Below are positions 21,735 to 32,673 of a stretch of 40,825 nt of DNA, piece after piece. Position 1 is the stretch's first letter. Every line of letters begins with the position of its first letter. A program made the position numbers and the translations under genes. The DNA lies in assembly GCA_028280225.1 (NCBI GenBank), contig JANQMF010000084.1, forward strand, positions 1 to 40,825, given 5' to 3'. This stretch comes from Pseudomonadales bacterium. Lineage in GTDB: Bacteria > Pseudomonadota > Gammaproteobacteria > Pseudomonadales > Azotimanducaceae. Under the pieces are notes generated by a model. That model had not been told where the DNA came from. It made no database searches and worked only from the letters and a program-made list of their open reading frames with translations.

Positions 21735-22082
21735 ATGGGTCATCCGGGTCGCATTGTGTGGATGCAAACCACCTTGGGTGGGCTTTGTATCTTGGTGTTC
21801 TGGCTGATATCGCCACTGCAGGCACGCTCCGCCTTAATGGCAGCTGCAAGTACTGTTTTGCCCGGTCTCTACTATGCCTGGGTACAGCAGCGCACCTTTA
21901 ACGCAACTCGCTTGCTGATGCACGGGGTGTTGCGCATGTTGCTCACCGCCACATTGATTGGCGTCAGCATCGCAGCCGTAGGCATCGAGCCGGTGAGTTT
22001 TTTTGCCACGTTTGCAATTGTGCAACTAGGTTACTTTGCCAAACCTGGGCCAAAGTCGGCTGGAGATGAAGGCAATAAATAA
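21735..22082 (+). CDS. atpI: ATP synthase protein I
   Basis: A 115-aa membrane protein with four hydrophobic segments, matching the AtpI family, which assists assembly of the c-ring and heads most atp operons. It is poorly conserved, so the call rests on size, hydrophobic profile, the typical motif pattern around LPGLYYAW and ATLIGVSIAAVG, and position before atpB. The ATG at 21735 follows the promoter at 21673-21701 directly. Confidence 0.88.
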   Translation: MGHPGRIVWMQTTLGGLCILVFWLISPLQARSALMAAASTVLPGLYYAWVQQRTFNATRLLMHGVLRMLLTATLIGVSIAAVGIEPVSFFATFAIVQLGYFAKPGPKSAGDEGNK

Positions 22083-22240
22083 GCCTGTGTAGTCCGATCA
22101 TCGGCAACAACAGGTAATAAAAAGAGGTAATTGCGGCTGCAGCCAAAGTGAGTACCGTCAACGAGTACGCGAAGGCTTTGAACACAGGCTCGTATGGATA
22201 CCCGTTCCAGGAGCGTTGGGTAGCTAGACGACAAAAATAA

Positions 22241-23092
<852 letters not shown>

Positions 23093-23129
23093 CAACCAAC
23101 GCGGATAATTCGCTAATAAAAACTCGTAA

Positions 23130-23375
<246 letters not shown>

Positions 23376-23390
23376 TCCGGTATCCGGGTG

Positions 23391-23411
23391 GATTGCGGCC
23401 TATACGCAATC
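23391..23411 (+). other. intercistronic hairpin between atpE and atpF
   Basis: GATTGCG (23391-23397) and CGCAATC (23405-23411) form a perfect 7-bp stem with a seven-base loop, 15 bases after the atpE stop. There is no T-run, so it is not a terminator. It could protect the atpB-atpE message from 3' exonucleases and so help the high subunit c level; that role is inferred. Confidence 0.5.
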
Positions 23412-23473
23412 TGGAAAGGACGTTGCCGGTTAAACAGGCGGCGTCATAGCTATTGTCGAAATAGAGAAATACG

Positions 23474-23944
23474 ATGAATCTAGGCCTAACACTGATTGGT
23501 CAGTCGATAACGTTCATTGTCTTTGTGTGGTTTTGCATGAAGTTCATATGGCCGCCCATCCGTACTGCCATGCGGGAACGCCAGGAGGCGATTGCAGCGG
23601 GTTTGCAGGCATCTGAAGAAGCTGACAAAAAGTTAGCGGATGCCGCCAGTGGTGCGGAGCAGGAACTGGCAAAAGCAAAAGAAGAAGCAGCCGGCATTAT
23701 TGATCAGGCGCGCAACCGTGCCAACCAGATGATCGAAGAAGCCAAAAATGACGCTCGTGTTGAAGGTGAGCGGATGATAGAAGCGGCCAAGGCTGAGATT
23801 GAACAGGAAATGAACCGGGCCAAGGAAGCTTTGCGCGCCCAGGTATCTACCCTTGTGATCAGTGGTGCGGAACAGGTGCTGGAAAGCAGTGTTGATGAAT
23901 CCAAGCATTCTGAAATGCTCGACAAGCTGGCGGGGCAATTGTAG
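23474..23944 (+). CDS. atpF: F1Fo ATP synthase subunit b
   Basis: This 156-aa peripheral-stalk subunit forms a homodimer. One N-terminal membrane helix (roughly residues 5-25, [15 protein letters not shown]) is followed by a long charged alpha-helix rich in A, E, K and R that forms the right-handed coiled coil reaching F1. The length equals E. coli subunit b (156 aa). A 98-base spacer with a hairpin separates it from atpE, and atpH starts two bases after its stop. Confidence 0.97.
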   Translation: MNLGLTLIGQSITFIVFVWFCMKFIWPPIRTAMRERQEAIAAGLQASEEADKKLADAASGAEQELAKAKEEAAGIIDQARNRANQMIEEAKNDARVEGERMIEAAKAEIEQEMNRAKEALRAQVSTLVISGAEQVLESSVDESKHSEMLDKLAGQL

Positions 23945-23946
23945 AC

Positions 23947-24483
23947 ATGGCAGAACTGGCAACTATCGCACGGCCTTATGCCAATGCTTCGTTTGATCTG
24001 GCCAAGCGGGAAAACAGCCTGGATCAATGGTCGCGAATGTTGGAAACCCTGGATGGGGTCACCCAAAACCCAACGGTAAAAGTTTTTCTGGACAGTCCGG
24101 ATTTGCCGGCCAGCGCCAAGGCTTACCGGTTGGCTGAGCTGTGCGGGGACGAGTTGGACGATCGGGGTAAGAAGTTTCTACAGGCCCTGGCGGATCATGA
24201 CCGGCTGCCGCTGATTGTTGAGATTCGCGAACAGTTTGAACAACTGCGCGCAGAAGAAGAACGCAGCCTTGATGTTGAGGTGGTCTCTGCGTTTGCCCTG
24301 TCCGAAGCCCAAAGCCAACAGCTGGCCCAGGCATTAAACACCAAGTTTGCCAAAGATATCACCATTGCCACCAGAGTCGATAAGGGCCTGATTGGCGGTG
24401 CCATTGTCCGCGCGGGAGATGTGGTGATAGACGGCTCGATACGCGGAAAACTGAATAAGTTAGCGGAAACATTGACCGCCTGA
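23947..24483 (+). CDS. atpH: F1Fo ATP synthase subunit delta
   Basis: The 178-aa delta subunit caps F1 and joins it to the b dimer. The N-terminus ATIARPYANASFDLA and the C-terminal motif KGLIGGAIVRAGDVVIDGSIRGKL (split here only by reading length) are family signatures. The size is normal. It is separated from atpF by two bases and from atpA by 92 bases. Confidence 0.96.
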   Translation: MAELATIARPYANASFDLAKRENSLDQWSRMLETLDGVTQNPTVKVFLDSPDLPASAKAYRLAELCGDELDDRGKKFLQALADHDRLPLIVEIREQFEQLRAEEERSLDVEVVSAFALSEAQSQQLAQALNTKFAKDITIATRVDKGLIGGAIVRAGDVVIDGSIRGKLNKLAETLTA

Positions 24484-24575
24484 GGGCCGTTTCACCTGGT
24501 GACGGTTCTTGGCAACGATGGGTTAGGCCAGCGGGTCGGCCCACAGAAGAAATTAAGTCTTAAAAGGAAGGCATC

Positions 24576-26120
24576 ATGCAACAACTGAATCCCTCGGAAA
24601 TCAGTGACATCATTCAAAACCGCATTCAAGGTTTGGATGTAAAAGCAGAAGCACAAAACGAAGGTACCATCGTAAGTGTATCGGACGGGATCGTGCGCAT
24701 TCACGGGCTGGCGGATGCCCAATATGGTGAGATGATTGAATTCGACGGCAGCCTGTATGGGATGGCGCTGAACCTTGAGCGTGATTCTGTTGGGGTGGTT
24801 GTCCTGGGGGACTACGAGGGCCTCACCGAAGGCATGACCGCCCGTTGTACCGGACGTATTCTTGAAGTGCCGGTAGGCCCGGAGTTGTTAGGCCGGGTAG
24901 TGGATTCGCTGGGTAATCCCATTGACGGCAAAGGTCCGTTGAATGCCAGTGGCATGGAGCCCATCGAAAAAGTTGCGCCGGGGGTCATTGCCCGTCAAAG
25001 CGTAGACCAGCCGGTGCAAATTGGGCTTAAGTGTGTGGACGCCATGGTGCCCATTGGGCGGGGCCAGCGAGAGTTGATTATTGCCGACCGCCAGATTGGT
25101 AAAACGGCCATTGCCATTGATGCCATCATCAATCAGAAGCGCAGCGGCATTAAGTGTATCTACGTTGCGGTGGGTCAGAAAATGTCCACCATCGCCAACA
25201 TTGTGCGGACGTTGGAAGAGTACGGCGCCATGGAGTACACCACGGTTGTTGCGGCCAGCGCGTCGGATCCGGCGCCCATGCAATTTATTGCCCCCTACTC
25301 CGGTTGCAGCATGGGTGAATATTTTCGTGATCACGGCGAAGACGCCCTGGTGATTTACGATGATCTGACCAAACAGGCTTGGGCGTATCGGCAGATTTCC
25401 CTGTTGTTAAAACGTCCCCCGGGCCGTGAAGCGTATCCCGGTGATGTATTTTACCTGCACTCCAGATTGCTGGAGCGGGCTGCCCGGGTGAATGCGGAAT
25501 ATGTTGAAAACTATACAAACGGTGCCGTTAAGGGACAAACCGGATCGCTGACCGCGCTGCCGGTTATTGAAACCCAGGCCGGGGATATTTCCGCCTTTGT
25601 ACCCACCAACGTGATCTCCATTACCGACGGACAGATCTTTCTGGAGACCGAAAATTTCAACTCTGGACTGCGCCCGGCGATGAACCCGGGTACGTCGGTA
25701 TCCCGAGTGGGGGGTTCCGCCCAGGTACCCTTTATGAAAAAAATCTCCGGGGGGATCAAACTGGCCCTGGCTCAGTACCGTGAGCTTGCCGCGTTTTCCC
25801 AGTTTGCCTCGGACCTGGATGACGCTACCCGCCGTCAGTTAGAACACGGTGAGCGGGTGACCGAACTGATGAAACAGAAGCAGTACGCACCCATGTCCGT
25901 TGCGGAAATGGGCACCGTGCTGTTTGCCGCTAACGAAGGGTATCTGGAAGACGTTGCAGTGGATAAGGTTCTGGACTTTGAAGCCGCTCTGTTGAGCTAT
26001 ATGCGTTCGGAACATACGGATTTCATGAATGATATCGACGAAAACGGCACCTACAACGATGATGTTGTGGCGACTCTGAAGGAAGCCATCGAAAAATTTA
26101 AGGCCACGCAAACCTTCTAA
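24576..26120 (+). CDS. atpA: F1Fo ATP synthase subunit alpha
   Basis: The 514-aa non-catalytic nucleotide-binding subunit of F1. Family segments include the N-terminal [24 protein letters not shown] and [10 protein letters not shown]. The phosphate-binding loop reads ADRQIGKT (residues 170-177), with alanine in place of the first glycine of the usual GDRQ(T/I)GKT. Lysine 176 and threonine 177 are kept, so nucleotide binding is probably retained. A good AAGGAAGG ribosome-binding site precedes the ATG. The length is close to E. coli (513 aa). Confidence 0.97.
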   Translation: MQQLNPSEISDIIQNRIQGLDVKAEAQNEGTIVSVSDGIVRIHGLADAQYGEMIEFDGSLYGMALNLERDSVGVVVLGDYEGLTEGMTARCTGRILEVPVGPELLGRVVDSLGNPIDGKGPLNASGMEPIEKVAPGVIARQSVDQPVQIGLKCVDAMVPIGRGQRELIIADRQIGKTAIAIDAIINQKRSGIKCIYVAVGQKMSTIANIVRTLEEYGAMEYTTVVAASASDPAPMQFIAPYSGCSMGEYFRDHGEDALVIYDDLTKQAWAYRQISLLLKRPPGREAYPGDVFYLHSRLLERAARVNAEYVENYTNGAVKGQTGSLTALPVIETQAGDISAFVPTNVISITDGQIFLETENFNSGLRPAMNPGTSVSRVGGSAQVPFMKKISGGIKLALAQYRELAAFSQFASDLDDATRRQLEHGERVTELMKQKQYAPMSVAEMGTVLFAANEGYLEDVAVDKVLDFEAALLSYMRSEHTDFMNDIDENGTYNDDVVATLKEAIEKFKATQTF

Positions 26121-26150
26121 AGCGGCGGGATCAGCAAACAGGACTAAATA

Positions 26151-27011
26151 ATGGCAGTCGGTAAAGAAATTAAGACCAAGATCAACAGCGTACAAAATAC
26201 GCAGAAGATCACCAGCGCCATGCAGATGGTGGCGGCCAGCAAAATGCGGCGCACCCAGAACAAGATGAGTGAGGGTAAACCCTACAGCGAACGCATTCGG
26301 GGGGTGATTGGGCATCTGGCGAACTCTAATCCCGAATATAAACACGTCTACATGCAGGAGCGCGACATCAAGCGTGTGGGCTTTATTGTTGTGTCTACAG
26401 ACCGGGGGCTGTGCGGCGGACTGAACGTCAACTTGTTCCGCACGGTGGTTAAAAGCCTGGCGGAGTGGGATGCAAAGGGCATTCAAGCTGACCTGGGACT
26501 GATAGGAAACAAGGCGGGCCCGTTTTTCAGGTCGGTGGGCGCCAATGTTAAAGCGGTGATGAACGATGTAGGCGAGGCACCGGTGCTGGCGGATTTGATT
26601 GGCGGCGTAAAGGTTATGTTGGATGCATACGAAGCGGGAGAAATTGATCGCCTGTTTTTGGCCAGCAACGAATTTGTTAATACCATGACTCAGGCCCCCA
26701 CCATTCGCCAGCTTCTGCCCCTGGATCCGGATGAGGGTGAAGCTTATAAGCACCGTTGGGACTATATTTATGAGCCCGACGCCAGACAGCTTATTGAGGG
26801 GTTGGTCACGCGATTTATTGAATCTCAGGTTTATCAGGCGGTGATCGAAAATGGTGCATGTGAACAGGCAGCCAAAATGATTGCCATGAAAAATGCCACC
26901 GAAAATGCTGAAAAGCTGGTGGACGAACTTCAGTTGATCTACAACAACGCGCGTCAGGCAGCCATTACCCAGGAAATTTCCGAAATTGTGGGCGGCGCGG
27001 CTGCGGTATAA
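26151..27011 (+). CDS. atpG: F1Fo ATP synthase subunit gamma
   Basis: The 286-aa central-shaft subunit rotates inside the alpha3beta3 ring. The N-terminal helix starts [20 protein letters not shown] and is followed by [12 protein letters not shown]. The C-terminal helix contains [21 protein letters not shown]. Both form the antiparallel coiled coil of the shaft. The [11 protein letters not shown] segment is conserved. It starts 30 bases after atpA. Confidence 0.97.
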   Translation: MAVGKEIKTKINSVQNTQKITSAMQMVAASKMRRTQNKMSEGKPYSERIRGVIGHLANSNPEYKHVYMQERDIKRVGFIVVSTDRGLCGGLNVNLFRTVVKSLAEWDAKGIQADLGLIGNKAGPFFRSVGANVKAVMNDVGEAPVLADLIGGVKVMLDAYEAGEIDRLFLASNEFVNTMTQAPTIRQLLPLDPDEGEAYKHRWDYIYEPDARQLIEGLVTRFIESQVYQAVIENGACEQAAKMIAMKNATENAEKLVDELQLIYNNARQAAITQEISEIVGGAAAV

Positions 27012-27052
27012 ACATTTAGCTGGCAAAAATAGAGTACACAAACAAGTACATA

Positions 27053-27071
27053 GGTACTGTGCAAAAGTACC
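27053..27071 (+). other. hairpin in a GTAC-rich atpG-atpD spacer
   Basis: GGTACT (27053-27058) and AGTACC (27066-27071) form a 6-bp stem with a seven-base loop. Five GTAC tetranucleotides occur within about 45 bases of this 85-base spacer, and outer copies can extend the pairing. The role is unknown; it lies about 25 bases before the atpD start. Confidence 0.45.
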
Positions 27072-27084
27072 AGTACACAGGTAA

Positions 27085-28473
<1,389 letters not shown>

Positions 28474-28497
28474 TAGCCCGCCGGCAGAGGATTAACC

Positions 28498-28917
28498 ATG
28501 GCGACGATGCATTGTGAAATTGTAAGTGCGGAAAAGGAGCTGTTTTCCGGATCCGTAACCAAGGTGGAAGCTGTGGGCACCATTGGCGGGCTGGGCATTT
28601 ATCCCGGCCACGCCCCCCTGCTGACCGGCATTCAGCCGGGACCGGTTAAGCTGAGCCGCGAAGACGGTGAAGAGGATGTATTTTTTGCCTCCGGCGGCTA
28701 CATAGAGATTCAGCCGGGGAATATCACCATTCTTGCGGACACGGCGGTACGGGCAGAAGATCTGGACGAAGCGCAAGCTACTGAAGCCTTGGAAGCGGCT
28801 GAACGCACGCGCAGCGAACAGGCATCCGAAGTTGACTTCTCGGTGGTGGCAGCGCAGTTGGCGGAAGCAAAAGCCCAGCAACGGACCATTGATGAATTGC
28901 GAAAAATGCGCAGATAA
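28498..28917 (+). CDS. atpC: F1Fo ATP synthase subunit epsilon
   Basis: This 139-aa subunit links the gamma shaft to the c-ring and can inhibit ATP hydrolysis. The N-terminal beta-sandwich contains TIGGLGIYPGHAPLLTGI, the family's best-conserved segment, and the two C-terminal helices are rich in A, E, Q and R. It is the last gene of the operon and is followed by a strong terminator. Confidence 0.97.
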   Translation: MATMHCEIVSAEKELFSGSVTKVEAVGTIGGLGIYPGHAPLLTGIQPGPVKLSREDGEEDVFFASGGYIEIQPGNITILADTAVRAEDLDEAQATEALEAAERTRSEQASEVDFSVVAAQLAEAKAQQRTIDELRKMRR

Positions 28918-28979
28918 ATTGCCCAACCAGCCGTTTGGCGCCCAGCGAGGCGGCTTCGTACCGGGCAATTTGTTAAATG

Positions 28980-29005
28980 GGGGTGATAGCAATCACCCCT
29001 TTTTT
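28980..29005 (+). terminator. Rho-independent terminator of the atp operon
   Basis: GGGGTGAT (28980-28987), loop AGCA and ATCACCCC (28992-28999) form a perfect 8-bp stem followed by six T residues. It lies 62 bases after the atpC stop and 56 before glmU. Confidence 0.93.
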
Positions 29006-29061
29006 ATGCGCCACTCCTTATAATTGGCCAATCAGGAAGAGCGCAGGGACTCCTCTTTAAC

Positions 29062-30465
29062 ATGACACAACACATCGACACCTCAGATTCTGCTGACCCC
29101 TTGTACGTGGTGATATTGGCTGCGGGCAAGGGCACCCGGATGCAATCCTCCCAGGCCAAGGTTCTGCACAAAATTGCCGGCCGCAGCATGCTGACCCATG
29201 TGCTGGACACGGCCACCGGGCTGAATCCCAGTTGTGTTGCGGTGGTGGTTGGACACCAGGCGGAAGAGGTCAAAAAAGCAACCCCGGCTGACGTGCTGTG
29301 GGTGGAACAAGCTGAACAATTGGGCACCGGACATGCGGTGCAGATGGCGATGGCCCAACTCCCGGCGGATGGCCAGGTCATTGTCCTATACGGTGATGTG
29401 CCCATGGTTAGTGAGCAAACACTTACTTACGCGGTAGAGTCTGCCAGACAAGGCTACGTAGGCCTGGTGACGGCAGAATTTGAGGATCCTGCTGAGCTTG
29501 GCCGGATTATTCGCGGCAAGGACGGGGCCATTCAGAGCATTGTCGAATTTAAAGATGCGGACGAGGCTCAGCGGACGATTAAAGAAATTAACTCCGGCAT
29601 TGTGGCTGCGCCCGCTGGCCATCTGGTGCAATGGCTGGAGCGGATTAAACCCAACAACAACCAGGGGGAATACTATCTTACGGACATCATCGCCATGGCG
29701 GTGGCGGATGGCATTACCGTTGAGGGTATTAAGGCTGAGTCTGCCGCTGAGGTCACCGGGGTCAACGACCGTGCGCAACTGGCTGAATTAGAGCGCCTTT
29801 TCCAGCGCCGGCAAGCACTGCAACTGATGCAGCAGGGGGTCACCATTGCCGATCCCGAGCGGGTGGACATCCGCGGCCAGGTGACCGCTGACCAGGACTG
29901 TTTTCTGGACGTTAATGTTGTGCTGGAAGGCAGCGTACATCTGGGCCGGGGTGTGAAAGTGGGCCCCGGGGCGGTGGTTATCGACTCTAAATTGGGCGAG
30001 CGCTGTCAGGTTCAAGCCCATACCGTGGTGGAAGGGGCTGACCTTGGCGCGGATGTTTCGGTGGGTCCTTTTGCACGCATCCGGCCGGGATCGGTTCTGG
30101 ATGATGGTGTAAAAGTGGGCAACTTTGTTGAAACCAAAAAGGCGCATCTGGGTGCCGGTACCAAGGCCAGCCACTTAGCGTATCTGGGCGATACCAACAT
30201 TGGGGCCGACTGTAATATTGGTGCCGGGACCATCACCTGTAATTATGATGGGATCAACAAAAACCACACGGCAATTGGCGATAATGTATTTGTCGGCACC
30301 AATTCGACGCTGGTGGCTCCGCTGAAAATTGAGGATGATGCCTTTATTGCCGCGGGTTCCACGGTGACCAGCAAGGTAGAACCCGGTGACCTGGCGGTAG
30401 GCCGGGCTAAGCAGCGCAACATTAAAGGCTGGGTGCGGCCGGGTCAGCGTGACAAGACAAGTTAG
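29062..30465 (+). CDS. glmU: Bifunctional UDP-N-acetylglucosamine pyrophosphorylase / glucosamine-1-phosphate acetyltransferase
   Basis: This 467-aa cytoplasmic enzyme acetylates glucosamine-1-phosphate and then couples it to UTP to make UDP-GlcNAc for peptidoglycan and LPS. The N-terminal uridylyltransferase domain has LAAGKGTRM near residue 16. The C-terminal half is a left-handed beta-helix of hexapeptide repeats ending with NIGAGTITCNYDG, FVGTNSTLVAP and GWVRPG. The length is normal. It follows the atp terminator, so it needs its own promoter, and it precedes glmS by 76 bases. Confidence 0.97.
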   Translation: MTQHIDTSDSADPLYVVILAAGKGTRMQSSQAKVLHKIAGRSMLTHVLDTATGLNPSCVAVVVGHQAEEVKKATPADVLWVEQAEQLGTGHAVQMAMAQLPADGQVIVLYGDVPMVSEQTLTYAVESARQGYVGLVTAEFEDPAELGRIIRGKDGAIQSIVEFKDADEAQRTIKEINSGIVAAPAGHLVQWLERIKPNNNQGEYYLTDIIAMAVADGITVEGIKAESAAEVTGVNDRAQLAELERLFQRRQALQLMQQGVTIADPERVDIRGQVTADQDCFLDVNVVLEGSVHLGRGVKVGPGAVVIDSKLGERCQVQAHTVVEGADLGADVSVGPFARIRPGSVLDDGVKVGNFVETKKAHLGAGTKASHLAYLGDTNIGADCNIGAGTITCNYDGINKNHTAIGDNVFVGTNSTLVAPLKIEDDAFIAAGSTVTSKVEPGDLAVGRAKQRNIKGWVRPGQRDKTS

Positions 30466-30541
30466 TCTGCAAAACGCGCTGCAGGCACCAAAATCTATTA
30501 GTGCTGACAAAACAGAAAGAACACAACAAGGCAGTTGAATT

Positions 30542-32374
30542 ATGTGTGGGATTGTTGGAGCGGTAGCGGATCGAAACGTCCCGCATATTCTTATCGAAGG
30601 CCTCAAGCGGCTGGAATACCGGGGGTATGATTCCGCCGGACTGTTGGTTGTCGACAACAACGGCAAACTGGACCGCCGCCGGCAGGTGGGCAAGGTACAG
30701 GAGCTGGTCAAAGACATCGAAGCCACCCCTATTCTCGGCCGTATAGGCATAGCCCACACCCGCTGGGCAACCCACGGTGTACCGGCGGAACATAACGCCC
30801 ATCCGCACCTGTCCAACAACCGGATTGGGGTGGTACACAACGGCATCATTGAAAACTTCGAGGTGCTGCGGGAAGAACTGCAAGCCTTGGGTTATGAATT
30901 CAGCTCCGATACCGATTCTGAAACCGTTGCCCATCTGATTGATCACTATCTGGATGAAAATACCGATCTGCTGGGTGCCGTGCGCCTGGCGGTCAAGCGC
31001 CTGGAAGGGGCGTATGCTATTGGCGTAATCGACAAGACAGACCCTCAGCGCCTGATCGCCGCCCGTAAAGGCAGTCCGCTGGTGGTGGGTAAGGGCATTG
31101 GTGAAAACTTTATTGCCAGTGATGCCCTGGCCTTAAAGCCGGTGACGGATCGTTTTATCTTTTTGGAAGAAGGTGATCTGGTGGAGATCCGGGCGGACAG
31201 TATTTCCATCTGGAATACCGAAGATGAATCGGTTATCCGCTCGGATGTCCGGGTTGAGATGGGTCATGATGATGTGGACAAGGGCAACTATCGCCACCAT
31301 ATGCAGAAGGAAATTTTCCAGCAGCCGCAGACCCTGCACGACACCCTGGAGGGACGGCTTGGACGCACACAGGTGCTGGAGCAGGCTTTTGGCGTGGCTG
31401 CCAAGGCCATTTTTGATCAGGTGCAAACCATCACTCTGGTGGCCTGCGGGACCAGTTTTTATGCAGCCTCCGTGGCCCGGTATTGGGTGGAGGAATTGGT
31501 GGGTATTCCCTGTCAGGTGGAAATAGCCAGTGAATTCCGCTACCGGAAGTTGGCTAAACAACCCAACGCCCTGTTTGTGTCGATCTCCCAATCCGGAGAA
31601 ACAGCGGATACGCTGGCCGCCCTGCGCATTGCCAAGGACGCGGGTTACCTGGCTACGTTAACCGTCTGCAATGTTCCGACAAGTTCCCTGGTACGCGAAA
31701 GCGATCTGGCCTTAATGATCCAGGCCGGCACTGAAGTGGGGGTGGCTTCGACCAAGGCGTTTACCGCCCAACTGACGGACCTTTTGTTGCTGACCATTCT
31801 GCTGGGGCGGCGTCACGGCATGGACGCAGATTGCGAAGCTACCCTGGTAAAGGGCCTGCATCAACTGGACGATCTGGTGGCTGAAGCCCTTAAATTGGAC
31901 GATACCATTCGGCGCATAGCCGAGCAGTTTATCGACCGCGACCATGCGCTATTCCTGGGCCGGGGCACCATGTTTCCGGTGGCCATGGAAGGTGCGCTGA
32001 AACTCAAGGAAATTTCTTATATTCATGCGGAAGGGTATCCGGCTGGTGAGCTCAAGCACGGTCCCCTGGCACTGGTGGACGACGGCATGCCGGTGGTTGC
32101 GGTGGCCCCCAACGATGAGCTTTTAGAAAAACTGCATTCCAATTTACAGGAAGTACGGGCCCGGGGTGGCCAGCTCTACGTATTTGCTGCGGAAGACAGC
32201 GGTTTTAAAGAAGAACCTGGGGTAACGGTGGTCCCGCTGCCCAAGGTCAGCCCCCTGCTTGCGCCTATTGTTTATGTGGTTCCGCTGCAACTGCTGGCCT
32301 ACCACGTGGCCGTACTTAAGGGTACCGACGTGGATCAACCGCGCAACTTAGCTAAGTCGGTGACGGTGGAGTAA
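30542..32374 (+). CDS. glmS: Glutamine-fructose-6-phosphate aminotransferase (isomerising)
   Basis: The 610-aa enzyme makes glucosamine-6-phosphate from fructose-6-phosphate and glutamine, the first step toward UDP-GlcNAc. Cys2 in MCGIVGAV is the glutaminase nucleophile. Two SIS sugar-isomerase domains follow, with VACGTSFYAA and SISQSGETADTLAALR, and the C-terminus is DQPRNLAKSVTVE. The length matches E. coli (609 aa). Its last codons form the conserved target of the Tn7 targeting protein TnsD, and the gene order changes to accessory genes directly after it. Confidence 0.98.
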   Translation: MCGIVGAVADRNVPHILIEGLKRLEYRGYDSAGLLVVDNNGKLDRRRQVGKVQELVKDIEATPILGRIGIAHTRWATHGVPAEHNAHPHLSNNRIGVVHNGIIENFEVLREELQALGYEFSSDTDSETVAHLIDHYLDENTDLLGAVRLAVKRLEGAYAIGVIDKTDPQRLIAARKGSPLVVGKGIGENFIASDALALKPVTDRFIFLEEGDLVEIRADSISIWNTEDESVIRSDVRVEMGHDDVDKGNYRHHMQKEIFQQPQTLHDTLEGRLGRTQVLEQAFGVAAKAIFDQVQTITLVACGTSFYAASVARYWVEELVGIPCQVEIASEFRYRKLAKQPNALFVSISQSGETADTLAALRIAKDAGYLATLTVCNVPTSSLVRESDLALMIQAGTEVGVASTKAFTAQLTDLLLLTILLGRRHGMDADCEATLVKGLHQLDDLVAEALKLDDTIRRIAEQFIDRDHALFLGRGTMFPVAMEGALKLKEISYIHAEGYPAGELKHGPLALVDDGMPVVAVAPNDELLEKLHSNLQEVRARGGQLYVFAAEDSGFKEEPGVTVVPLPKVSPLLAPIVYVVPLQLLAYHVAVLKGTDVDQPRNLAKSVTVE

Positions 32375-32400
32375 AATTGTCTTTACAGGCTAATGATGTT
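32320..32400 (+). other. attTn7-type insertion site at the glmS 3' end
   Basis: The last codons of glmS are the known recognition site of the Tn7 protein TnsD, and insertion occurs about 25 bases past the stop, here near 32398. The coding part is conserved in protein sequence. No Tn7 end sequences or tns genes were recognised, so this marks a hotspot, not a demonstrated insertion. Confidence 0.5.
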
Positions 32401-32440
32401 CTTTGCGATAGAGTACAGAAAAGAAGAATAAAAATTCGTA

Positions 32441-32578
32441 TAGCCTTAGACACCTAGTATTCGTAGAGGTGTATTATTCAACGATAATAAGGCTGCGGGA
32501 CGAACCTGTCCAAAACAGCCCGGTTTTAGAACTTCTTCTGACCGATTGCACTGAAGTGACTCACGAATACTAGCAGCC
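32441..32578 (+). other. structured intergenic segment with nested inverted repeats
   Basis: An 11-bp perfect inverted repeat, CTAGTATTCGT (32454-32464) and ACGAATACTAG (32563-32573), encloses about 98 bases. Inside and around it are ACACCT/AGGTGT (32450-32455, 32467-32472), AGCCTTA/TAAGGCT (32442-32448, 32488-32494) and GGCTG/CAGCC (32491-32495, 32516-32520), the last with an inner GGAC/GTCC pair. Several of these exclude one another. It could be a glmS terminator region, an attenuator or small RNA for the next gene, or a remnant of a mobile element; the sequence does not decide. Confidence 0.45.
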
Positions 32579-32583
32579 TCGCC

Positions 32584-32613
32584 TTGATATATGCCGCGAT
32601 TATCACGTAGGAT
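32584..32613 (+). promoter_or_regulatory. possible promoter for the TM0106-type nuclease-helicase gene
   Basis: TTGATA (32584-32589), an 18-base spacer and TAGGAT (32608-32613) match the sigma-70 consensus at five and four of six positions. Transcription would start near 32620, about 54 bases before the preferred ATG at 32674. Confidence 0.35.
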
Positions 32614-32673
32614 TATTTACACATTTCTTGATACTTGTCTCTTGAGAACGCGAAACAAAAGGCGCAACAAATT

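Noticed and set aside
32391-32429. 12-codon open frame just after glmS
   Set aside because: Too short, no clear ribosome-binding site and no context suggesting a leader peptide.
32441-32578. Retron non-coding RNA or integron attC site
   Set aside because: There is no reverse transcriptase gene nearby, and the ends lack the conserved GTTRRRY/RYYYAAC core of attC.
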